A stretch of 64,000 bases of DNA. It comes from Rutidosis leptorrhynchoides (Eukaryota; Streptophyta; Magnoliopsida; Asterales; Asteraceae). Positions within the stretch are counted from its first letter, which is position 1; every line of letters starts with the position of its first letter. Of the stretch, positions 54,901-64,000 are shown piece after piece. The DNA lies in the NCBI RefSeq assembly GCF_046630445.1, contig NC_092333.1:715286001-715350000 (forward strand), given 5' to 3'. The position numbers and the translations under genes are program-made. The notes under the pieces were generated by a model. It saw nothing but the letters and a program-made list of their open reading frames with translations. It made no database searches and had not been told where the DNA came from.

Positions 54901-56733
54901 TTCTTGGCCGAATACCACAAGAGAGGGAGAGGGAGAGATTGTTTTTGAGAGATGATTTTTGTGTGATTTGTGAATGAGAAACTAGGAGTTTAAGGGTGTT
55001 TATATATTGCAAGTATTAGAGTGTTAGTCAACATAAGGATGTTCTAATTAATGATTTTATTTTATTTTATAATTCTTTTAGTCAACAATAGGTGGTACTA
55101 GTTTATATTTTTTATATATATATATTTTATATTTTTTTAGTCAACATAAGGATGTAATTGTTTAAGATTCTTTAGTCTTACTATTACTATTACTATTACT
55201 ATTACTACATGATAAGTATTATTTTCTTTTTACTAATTCATGATTTGTATTTATTATTATTTTTTATTTAGTTCTCAATTGTTTTATTATTTATATAAAT
55301 TTCACTTTTTATTTATTACTTATAGATTAATAGTTATAATATTACAGACATGCATAAATTTTAATTAGCAGTGAGTGTCGAATAAAAGTTTATTATTTGG
55401 TCAACGTTAAATCAATTGTGTATATAACAACCCTTAAATAATTAATACGTATAGTCAGGCAGTAAACCCTAGGGTTATTTCAGTAATGTCAGAAGTCGAA
55501 AAGTGAGGATTGTTATAACGTGTCAATCTCGAAACCTGTTTTAATAATATTCATCCAACACGAACTCTTATATGCATTAGGAAAAACCCCACCCGATAAT
55601 AAATCCCCTGAGTCCCCATAAATACTTTTAATAACATTAACCCACAAAGAGTCGGTTTCGTTTTTAAACCTCCATCACCATTTGCAAATTAATGCTAAAT
55701 TTTTGCATTTCAAAGACCCAAGTTAAGCCCTCCTTCCTCGAAAGGAAGGAGAACTTCATCCCATTTAACCCACGGAATTTTTGAATCACTCCCCGTCCCG
55801 CCCCAAAAAAAATTTCTCCTCACACTCTAAAGTTTTTTCAACACACTTTGCGGAGCACGGAATAGTGAGAAAAAGTACAAAGGCAAGCTATTAAGAACCG
55901 ACTTAACGAGAGTCAAGCGACCACCAAAAGACACCATACGAGCTTTCCAATCCGAGAGACGTTTTTCAAATTTATCCACAACCGGCTTCCAAGTATTGTA
56001 TTTATTTATGCTAGCACCAACCGGAAGCCCAACATGGGAAAGATCCAACATTACAATCAAAAAGATTAGCCATTGCCTCCACTTCGTTCGCATCCACATT
56101 CACCCCGAATAGATTGCTTTTGTTATAATTAACTTTAAGGCCGGAAGTTAATTCAAAACACTTTAATAATTTCATGAGATTATCCGCATTCGATCCACTC
56201 CACTTACCAAAGAATATAGTATCATCCGCATATTGGAGATGAGAAATTAGGATTTTATTGCTCCCAATTTCTACCCCCGAGAAGAGATTAGCTCGAACGC
56301 CGCCTTAGTCAATAGATTTAAACCTTCCGCCGCAATAATGAAAAGGAAAGGCGAGAGAGGATCGCCTTGCCTAACACCTCTACCAAGGTTAAATTCACTT
56401 GTTGGAGATCCATTGACCAACACCGAAATTGAAGCCGACTTTAAACATGATAAAATCCATCCCTTCCACTTACTACCGAACCCCATAATGCTCATCATTT
56501 CCAACAAGAAGTCCCAACTCAAGCAATCAAATGCTTTTTCAAAATCCACTTTAAACACAAGACTTTTTAACCGATGATTTTTGAGGTAGTCTAAAGTCTC
56601 ATTTGCAATAAGGGCACCATTCAAGATATTCCTTTCCTTCAAAAAAGCGCTTTGCTCTGACCCAATAAGATTAGGAGCTACTTTTCTTAGTCGAAAGGAA
56701 AGAATTTTCGCGATAATTTTTGTAGAAGCTACC
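51975..56733 (-). mobile_element. 5'-truncated L1 LINE with a nested solo LTR
   Basis: Flanked by a perfect 16-bp duplication aatttctgaaagttat (51959-51974 and 56734-56749). On the minus strand it begins inside the reverse-transcriptase domain: ASTKIIAKILSFRLRKVAP, GSEQSAFLKERNILNGALI, VFKVDFEKAFDCLSWDFLL, GRGVRQGDPLSPFLFIIAAE, then the YADDT catalytic motif near 56217-56231. After the insertion at 53017-55517 it continues with the zinc-binding RVT region (VPKKVEVFVWRAKRGRVPTL, SELDKRGIDL), then in another frame CPVCGNSIETVEHSL and VREIW, indicating a frameshift near 52500, and ends at about 52138 in LSFEWIAKRCKSKSIDW. The A tail is the T run at 51974-51982. The L1 part is about 2.26 kb. The endonuclease and ORF1 are missing. 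It is dead on arrival through 5' truncation, with later frame damage. Confidence 0.92.
53017..55517 (-). mobile_element. Solo LTR (gypsy-like), nested in the L1 (fossil)
   Basis: 2501 bp flanked by ACGTG (53012-53016 and 55518-55522), inside the L1. The plus-strand ends are tatcacaccccc and ggattgttata. It shares the 'agtgtcaaccaaaaaggttg' type block with the other gypsy LTRs, so it is of related type. No internal region is present. It must be younger than the L1. Terminal dinucleotides are not canonical TG/CA, so exact ends are uncertain by a base or two. It includes atttagggttt-like degenerate repeats at about 54335-54500. Confidence 0.7.
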
Positions 56734-57183
56734 AATTTCTGAAAGTTATATATAATGTTTGGGTGGCAGTTTTTATTTGCCCATTGAAAATTGATACTCA
56801 TATTAGTCTTAAGAAATTGATCTCGTTTGTTACTACCGATCCTATTGTAGGGGTGAGTTTATGATGCAAAGTCTGATTGATTTTATATTATTTATACGCG
56901 TCTTGGTTTCAGGTAACGGATACACATTTTATTCTCATAGTGAGGGCCCTGAAACAACTTTTTGTCTGAATGCTCACACTATTTTCTTTTAGAAGTATTG
57001 CGATTATTGCTGAAGAACTTATAAGGATTTATACACAGATTGTACCATGTATGGCCTAACGTACTGAAAGTACATTTATTGGTTCGATATAGTATATTTG
57101 ATTTTATATGTATAAGAAAAATATAATAGAGATAGTCCCTTTAACTTTAAGTCTGTCGTTTACATTGTTGATTTCCTATTCTG

Positions 57184-57272
57184 TTGTATCGAATTTATCA
57201 GGTGGAAACAAAGCTAAAGATTGAGCCCAAAGCCGACCCGATCCTAAAGAACAAATCCATCAACACTAAAGG
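57184..57272 (+). other. Exon-like segment of unknown identity
   Basis: Bounded by ttatcag| and |gttagt, the frame reads VETKLKIEPKADPILKNKS. It lies downstream of the L1 and may belong to the same gene remnant as 46690-51958. No family recognised. Confidence 0.2.
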
Positions 57273-57364
57273 TTAGTATCTCCACAAGCATTGAGCCGTT
57301 TCTGTCTCTCAATGTTGTATTGAATAAAGATTCTTATACGGTGAGTTTATTTAAAAGGGTATTA

Positions 57365-57470
57365 TGCCCTGCTTCTCTTGAAAATGTCAGTGATCCCAAA
57401 ATTAAAGAGTTCATAGAGAACTGTATGCTAGAGAGCTTTTAGAACACGCATTTGTCGAGCCCAAGAATCT
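57365..57470 (+). pseudogene. WNK-kinase-like fragment
   Basis: The frame from 57368 reads PASLENVSDPKIKEFIENC, and a second frame after about ten missing residues reads ARELLEHAFVE. In plant WNK (With-No-Lysine) kinases the end of the kinase C-lobe is of the form G.KPASL.KV.DP..KQFIEKCL...RL.ARELL.DPFL. The missing stretch and frame change indicate a non-functional scrap. No other kinase subdomain was found nearby. The match is from memory and short. Confidence 0.45.
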
Positions 57471-57480
57471 TAAACAACCA

Positions 57481-58500
57481 GCCAAATATCCATTAGCAGC
57501 AATCTAATTCTCACGTTATTGAACTTTGTAGGATGCATCAAGAAAACGAGTTTAGACTGAGTGGCACCAAATCATTTTATACATGAAGTCATTCATTAGT
57601 CATCCCGGTTTTTATTATTATTGAATCAGTGGTGATAATGAAGGTGTAGTTGCTGCACTATGTATGGATGATCTCTATAATTCATTTAAGTAAAACTTTG
57701 TACTATGAAGAGGAAATCTTTATTTACAACTTGTTTCCCAATAGAACAAGATGGCACCATCATGCATATCGCATCTTCAAGCGTACGAAATATTTGGGAT
57801 GACATATGTGCGTCCTGTTGCAAATTAAAATATATGGCTCACCTTAACAGATGATATATCTCCACATAATCAACATTAAACAGTATTTTATGAGTATGTA
57901 ATATCAAAATATCTCAATTCATTATGCCAATCTTAGGTAAAGCAAAATAACTAGTAAAGATTATATCATTAGTATTATCTGTAACATATATATCTCCCTT
58001 GGTACCATATTCCTCTAGACTAGATAATGAAATGGAAAAGACTATTCTTTATTCACCGGATACTTTCACTGACACTTCTGGCGCTTCATGTACTGAAGGA
58101 TCGGATCCTTAACATATAAATAAATAAAAATATTATTTCTTTAAAAAAGGCAATATCTGAACTAATGAATAGCTTTCTTGTTATTAATGGAATGAATTAT
58201 GTACCGTGCTTGCTTTGCGGGAACGTTTGCCTTGGCTGGACCTGCCACTACAAAGTTATACATGAAGTCATATTAGTCATCCCGGTTTTACTTACATGAA
58301 GGCTATGATGTCATGGTGAGATGCATGACAGCCGTAATCTCTCACTGATGTGGCCTAGCTAGAGTATGCAACCATGGCAGTTTAATCATCAATGTTTCTT
58401 TTGATGAAATTCATTTTTTGACTAGGAGTTTATTCCTGGCCTCTGAAGACATGTATCCTGAGTTAGTAAAATCTTATACTCTGGCACCTTTTAGTTTGGA
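57481..58500. other. No recognisable feature
   Basis: AT-rich DNA with short open stretches and repeated phrases such as 'catgaagtcat.attagtcatcccggttt' (57580 and 58263), suggesting old local duplication. Nothing assignable. Confidence 0.5.
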
Positions 58501-60130
58501 CTTGTTTGTTTGTAATTTTGATGTTGGATTCCCAAAATTTGAAACGAATTGATGGTTACCGATATACGGGATTATTATACCTTGGACCGTAAAAGAACGT
58601 CCCTTGTGGGTTTAAAACTTTCGATGAGTCGTCTTCTGAAAAGTGTTAGATGATAGGTTAATGGCCCAACCCAATTGTGGGCTTGTGTCCATTAAGGTTT
58701 GAATAGTTATTAGGGTTTATGTGTCCTTTATAAATACCGCTTGAATAATGTATAATAAGGTAGGGGTTTATATTCTCAACATGGTATCAGAAGTATTCGA
58801 TCCTGGTTGAATCATCTCCACCAAATTCCATCCTTGATGTCCCTCGATTGTGATATGATGGGATAATCAACTTCTTTCATTTTTTTCCCTAAGAATATTG
58901 GTTTAAAATTGCACTTCATTATCGTTTACCGATGTTTTTTTTTCTTCCCTCATCTCAAAAAAACCCCCCACCGAAATACCTAATAAAGGCCGCCGATTTC
59001 TTTCACCTCACCATCTCTTTTTATCCTTAATAAAACATCATGCGGCACACTTATAATGGTTGCCTGATACGTGTAAGCCATTTGTCCTAGTTTCTACTTA
59101 CTTGCCACCATTCAATTCAACATATACCATCACCAAAAAAAAAAAAAAAAAAAAAGTTCTACAACCGCCTTGTAATGTTTTCGTTAACATCGTCTAGTTC
59201 TTGTTTTTTATTTTAAATTTTCAATAATCGGCGTGGGGCTGAGCCGCCTAGCATGACTAGGTTCCAAACCCCGAAAAAAAAGAGGAATATATTAAAAAAA
59301 AAGTTTATTTGCAGCGTTGATGAAGATCGTTATCATTGACAAAAGTAGCATATCAAATCGGTACTTGATCCTTAGGCACAGCAAGCCACGGCGTAAAAAG
59401 AAAAAAAAAAACGCTACGGAAAAGGAGAAGTCGTCAAGAAATCTGCAACTCTATCAACGAAGATCGGTCTATTCGATGCAAGACAAATGAAAAAATAGAG
59501 TTTATTTTATTTCCTTTATTTAATATTTATTGTTTTCTTCCAGTCCGAGCTTTCGCGATTTCGCCACTCGGACTGCCGGGGAGTGTTAGAAGATAGGTTA
59601 ATGGCCCAACCCAATTGTGGGCTTGGGTCCATTAGGGTTTGAATAGTTATTAGGGTTTATGTGTCCTTTATAAATACCGCTTGAATAATGTATAATATGG
59701 TACGGGTTTATATTCTCAACAAAAAGTCCCTTGTGGGTTTCGATGTTAGTTTGCCAGAATTTATTTTAAATTGACAGTTTCATTATGGATTTATGTCATG
59801 GCTTGTACGAGTCCTCTTCTGTGGGCTTCGATGTTGGTTTTCCCAAAATATGTTTACAGGACCGGTTTTGCTATGTGTTCCAGGTTTGTTGCTTTATGGT
59901 TTTGATGTTGGTTTTCCTAAGTCAGTATACAATTGACGGTTTCAAGGTGTCAATATATGTCGTGGCTTGTGAAAAATGCCCGTTGCTGGTTTCCAGCTTT
60001 CGACCAGGGTTAATATTGTGGCTTGTCAAACAAGTCCCATGTTGGTTTCGATGTTTATTTGCCAAAATCTGTTTAGAATTGGCGATTTTGATATGGATTG
60101 CGCCATGACTTGTTAAAAAGCGTATGTCTG
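58500..60130 (+). repeat. Degenerate ~105-bp minisatellite, split by a TRIM element
   Basis: Several diverged units repeat the phrases 'tcccttgtgggtttcgatgt', 'tggttt.ccaaaat.tgttt', 'attgacggttt' and 'atggcttgt.aaaag' before (about 58510-58640) and after (about 59722-60120) the TRIM element. Four to five units are discernible. The open frame at 59785-60108 crosses these units and looks incidental. Confidence 0.6.
58644..59721 (+). mobile_element. TRIM (miniature LTR retrotransposon), structurally whole, non-coding fossil
   Basis: Two 138-bp LTRs (58644-58781 and 59584-59721), both TGTTAG...CTCAACA, with about five differences. TGGTATCAGAAG at 58782-58793 is an initiator-Met primer site directly after the left LTR. 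A purine-rich gccggggag precedes the right LTR. The target duplication is AAAAG (58639-58643 and 59722-59726). Total length is 1078 bp with no gag or pol, as expected for a TRIM. LTRs contain TATAAATA. About 3.6% divergence implies roughly 1-2 million years. No 5S-like sequence, so it is not of the Cassandra type. Confidence 0.92.
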
Positions 60131-60463
60131 TGAGTTTCAAGTTTTTGATGGTGATTTAGTTGTAAATGTTGGGTTATATATTTAGTAAAAGGTGTATACA
60201 CATGAATCGTGTGTACTTTTAAAATTTAGAAACGCAGCGGAACATGAAAATAAACATTTTTTATTAATCATTAAAATAAACATCATTTATTTTATTATAA
60301 ACTTTCAAGTAAAACATTCACACGATTAACGATCCCAACAAGATCCAATTATACAACTAATAATTGTCAAGTAATAAATTCACAAAGAGGAGTTTAGATA
60401 TACCTTTAGCGAGCGATGCAAGAACGGTAGAAAGAATTGTTCACGGCTAAGTTGAAACATATA

Positions 60464-60753
60464 GAGAAAATTGCGCGGTTGGTCCTTGTGGTTTACATGA
60501 AATGGGGTGTTTGGTCCCTGAACTTCACTTTCGGGGTTGTTGGTCCCTGTGATTTTCAAAACACGCGTGGTTGGTCCCTAACAGGGACCAACTACACCTG
60601 TTTTGAACTTTCATTTTCGGGGTAGTTGGTCCCTGACAGGGACCACCCACGCGTGTTTTGAAAATCACAGGGACCAGCAACCCCGAAAATGAAGTTCAGG
60701 GACCAAACACCCCATTTCATGTAAACCACAGGGACCAACCGCGCAATTTTTTC
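60464..60753. mobile_element. Mutator-like MITE in the Copia LTR
   Basis: 290 bp, flanked by AAACATATA (60455-60463 and 60754-60762). The ends are GAGAAAATTGCGCGG and, on the minus strand, GAAAAAATTGCGCGG. Nearly the whole element is two ~140-bp inverted arms carrying repeated 'ggtccctg' phrases, so it can fold into a long hairpin. No coding capacity. Confidence 0.88.
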
Positions 60754-61152
60754 AAACATATATTCAAAGTGTATGAATATCTCTATGGTTGATCCACACA
60801 ACACGTCAAGCAACACCAATCGGATGCTAGTTCGTATAACCCAAAAGTAATATATAATACTACCTTTAATCAAACGATCAAAATCAACTTGTTTGATCTA
60901 GTCTTACAAAAGCCAACAACTTTTGTTTCTCATCTTCTTTCTTAGGATGAACTACAAAAATGAAATCAAGAAAATAAAACCACTTGACTCTTTTATTTCT
61001 TTGGTGCAGTAATAGAACACATATGAGATAATATGTGTGTTATTTTATTTGTTCACAAAACAAGAGTAAATATTGAAAAGGATGACAGCAAACTTTTGTT
61101 ATCATATTTAAGTGTGAATTGTAATGATCACTTTTTTTTTATACGGCTAAAC

Positions 61153-61156
<4 letters not shown>

Positions 61157-61235
<79 letters not shown>
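61157..61235. repeat. (TA)n microsatellite
   Basis: TA tract within the Copia LTR. Confidence 0.95.
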
Positions 61236-61238
<3 letters not shown>

Positions 61239-61659
61239 TTCATGTACGGAGTATAATATTTTATTTATTTCCTTTTCAACAAAAACAAAAACATGTGAAC
61301 CCACTTGTGCATTATTGTACATGATTATGATTACTGACTGTCGAAGTGGGTGAGATGGTTTCAACATGTCAGATTTGCAAATTGAAAAAGTTATCCAATT
61401 TTTTACTTTGTTACAAGAAACAAGATACTAGTTAGACAAAATATTAATTAGATACAATATCTAATTAATAAATTTAAGACTTTAAAATAATTTAATTAAA
61501 TCATATTTAATTAAATTATACTTCCACAAATTATGTGTTACAATTATATAACAGCATTATATATTAATTAGTGTCTAAATTCTTAATGTGTGTGACCCCA
61601 TAGTCCTGTACATAAGCGGTAGTATAGATTTGTGTTATGACGTGCACACTAAACCAACA

Positions 61660-63535
61660 AACTCCTACTTGTGCAGGACATAACATCTAGAAAAATATAC
61701 CGACATATATTGGCGTCTAGCAACACGTTAATGCCCCAGAAAATATACAAGTGTTTGTTTCAGCTAAACGAACTATCATTATTATTATTAAAAATGATGT
61801 AATGATTGAGTGTCTATTGTCCCTTTATTACCAATACCGAGTTGACATGAGACATGGATCTAGTCATTCTCATTTGTCAATTAATTCTGTTTCTCGATCT
61901 AGAAAATTTTGAATGCGATCACCAAGTTAAAATTGATCTACATTCAATATAGCTTGGACACGGCCGTGTAAATATCCATTCACTTTCATCGAGAGGCCCA
62001 GTGGTATCATACTCTCACATAGAGGAATAAATCCCATTTTGATTATATGCGTTCGTCATGTACTTCACATCATACCCAATGATGACCTTTATAACTACCT
62101 TGTTCAGGATAGCGTTTAACCATATCAAAGTATAATATGTCATACAATTAAAAACCAGCATATACATCTCAGGTCTAAGGACACAAAAACATAAGCATTA
62201 TGAGATTCACTATTGACGACGATCCATGTAATGACATCTCATGATTGGGTCATTACAATATTCATCATCAATGAATACATATGAATTTTGGCCTCGACTA
62301 GTTAACTATTCACCATCAGTGAATAAAACCAAATTTCATAATAATCTTAATTCATGTTACTCCCATAACATGACCGATTATGGAAATTTAGAATAATCAA
62401 CAATTATTCATGAATTAAACATGCTAATATAGAACATAGTGATATAAATGAAAACGACCATACCAAGTATCTCAATTCATTAAGATAAAACTGCTTAATG
62501 TTCTAGAAATATCCAAATACTAAATTACAAATGAAAAAGATTAGTAGCTTAACGAAGTCCAATATTACAAGCATGATCATCATGCTGGTTGTGCATCAAG
62601 GGCTTCGTGAACGGGTCAGCCACGATATCATCTGTATGAACCTTAAGAATACTAATTTCATTCCCCACAATGACTTTACGAATGTAGTCAAACTTTCGAA
62701 GAATGTGTCGGATACTTTTATGTACATGTGATTCTTTCGGAAGTGTTATAATAATCAAACTATGACAATACATCTTTATAGAAAATTTATTGTTGTGTAC
62801 TACTCTGAGTTCAACAACAAACTTCCTTATCCAGACAACTTTCTGAGCAGCATCTCAGGTAACAATGTATTCTGCTTTTGTTGTAGAATGTGCAATAAAG
62901 CTCTACTTTGAGCTCTTTCAATTAACTGTCTAGTCCTATCATGACAAAGACACAACCTGAATGGGATCAAGAATCATCTCAATCAGTTTGGAAACTAGCA
63001 TATGTATTATGGTTAATACTTAACTCCTTTTCCAAACCATCATAAACCAAGAGCATATCTTTAGTACTCTACAAATACTTAAGAATATTCTTAACAACAA
63101 TCAAATGTTCTTAACCTAGATTTTGTTCATAACGACTCGTCAAACTCAAAAATAACGAGACATCACTTTAGTACATAAAATGGCATACATAATGGATCCT
63201 ATAGCCGAAGCATATGGGATACATTTCATTCGTCTTATCTCATCATGTGTGATAAGACTTTGAGACTTGCTCAAGATTATGCCCTTTTGCATTGGCAATG
63301 CTTCAAGGTTGGAGTAATGCATGCTGAATCTCTGCAAGAGAAGATATGTACATTAATTCAAACCAATAAGCCATTTGAATTTATTTCTATAGATCATGAT
63401 TCCAAGTATATAAGTAGCTTCGCCAAGATCCTTTATGGAAAAACATTTTTCAAGCCAAGACTTGACATCTTGCAAGTTGAAATGTTATTTCCAATAAACA
63501 TTATGTCATACACATACAAGATCAAGAAGACAAAT
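61660..63535 (-). mobile_element. Copia (SIRE/Maximus-like) pol 3' end and downstream region (fossil)
   Basis: Minus-strand stretches read KDLGEATYILGIMIYRN and IPYASAIGSIMYAILCTK (reverse-transcriptase end), then HILRKFDYIRK and VHTDDIVADPFTKPL (RNase H end). Between and around these, other RNase H parts are unreadable. It is broken in many places. The distance from the RNase H end to the LTR (~0.9 kb) fits the long 3' region of SIRE-type elements. A gypsy LTR interrupts it at 63536. Confidence 0.75.
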
Positions 63536-64000
63536 TGTGATGACCCTGAAATTTCTGATCAAATTTAAACTTAATCTTTGTATGATTAATATTTCTGACA
63601 CGATAAGTAAAGTCTATGAAGTTGAATCTCAAAATTTTGAACTATTCAATTACCATTCGATTGTTCTCAACGATTCGCGAACAATTATATGTAAATAGAT
63701 ACATATGCTAGAACTTGAAAACGTAACAAAGTGTTGTGAAAATGATACTGTGCATTAACCTTATTGGTTTGATTATCTGTTTGATATTTAGATAAATTAA
63801 CTAAAACATTTAAGATGAACCAGTAAAACACTAATTTGCTACAGTATTTTCAAATTGCTACAGTACCCGAAAAGCTACAGTGTTTTCAAAAAACACTATT
63901 TACTACAGTAAAAAAAACTTTGCTACAGTAACTTTGCTACAGTAAAACACTATTTTAAAATGTATTTTAACAAATAGCGAGACGTTGATTTATAGAAGTA
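63536..64000 (+). repeat. Start of a gypsy-type LTR (fossil), runs off the window
   Basis: It begins TGTGATGACCCTGAAATTTC and continues 'gatcaaatttaaacttaatc', the same family start as the minus-strand LTRs ending at 22928, 29479, 36950 and 45691, but in plus orientation. It ends with repeated 'gctacagta' phrases. It is inserted in the Copia remnant. Confidence 0.75.

Larger units (their letters stand above)
60167..61659 (-). repeat. 3' LTR of a Copia (SIRE-like) element (fossil)
   Basis: The ends are TGTTGGGTTATA at 60167 and CCAACA at 61659, with a purine-rich tract (aagtaggagt on the minus strand) just outside the high end. Length is 1493 bp including a 290-bp MITE and a (TA)n tract at 61157-61235. 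The matching 5' LTR lies outside the window. Confidence 0.6.

Noticed and set aside
56338-56577. 79-codon plus-strand ORF
   Set aside because: Antisense shadow of the L1 reverse-transcriptase segment.
58644-59721. Cassandra-type TRIM with 5S rRNA promoter
   Set aside because: No 5S-like internal promoter sequence could be seen in the LTRs.

Overview
This is a repeat-rich nuclear segment from a flowering plant. The evidence is GT-AG introns, SKP1-type F-box and plant receptor-kinase sequence, long Ty3/gypsy LTRs primed by initiator-Met tRNA, L1 LINE and SIRE-like Copia remains, and abundant MITEs. The LTR types remind me of the daisy family (Asteraceae), but that is recollection rather than a search result. 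Only one conventional gene looks intact: an intronless-CDS F-box protein at 6113-7435 (+).

1-13.7 kb: LTR-derived repeat (1-2290), then a truncated, frameshifted duplicate of the F-box gene (2363-3192) and duplicated copies of the flanking DNA, then the intact F-box gene. Downstream on the same strand lie fragments of two unrelated host genes: an LRR receptor-like kinase of the At2g16250 type (7562-7693 and 9525-9573), split by two (TA)n-bounded palindromic elements, and an unprocessed aconitase pseudogene (10183-13250). Its last three exons, covering part of the swivel domain, are still open. A Mutator-type MITE with a 9-bp target duplication sits in the aconitase remnant, and a tRNA-derived SINE with a 15-bp duplication sits just beyond it.

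13.7-19.5 kb: a poly(A)-tailed non-LTR retroposon, a Helitron-like 3' terminus with satellite-like repeats, and an array of about nine copies of a roughly 70-bp module alternating with long (TA)n tracts in both orientations.

19.5-45.7 kb: one nested retrotransposon complex inserted into a ~300-bp tandem repeat. The outer gypsy element (19464-45691, TSD ATTCG, minus strand) carries two insertions in its 3' LTR: a complete-looking related element (19879-29479, TSD ACACG) and a 3.8-kb solo LTR (30194-33953, TSD ATATA). Neither internal region has recognisable pol. Both share a gag-like part, a fragment resembling the RRM3-RRM4 linker of poly(A)-binding protein, and, on the opposite strand, a TATA box followed by a 57-codon hydrophobic ORF. 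That ORF differs between the two elements mostly at silent positions. It is the best candidate here for something undescribed.

45.7-64 kb: the rest of the ~300-bp array, a retroposon copy, and a promoter-like TATA box with a decayed, internally duplicated gene-like region I cannot name. Insertions here are a hAT element (8-bp TSD), a 5'-truncated L1 LINE (16-bp TSD) that itself carries a 2.5-kb solo LTR, a WNK-kinase-like scrap, a ~105-bp degenerate minisatellite split by a TRIM element, a SIRE-like Copia 3' end hosting a Mutator MITE, and the first 465 bp of another gypsy LTR running off the window. Positions, target duplications and translations were read by eye. Percent divergences are estimates.
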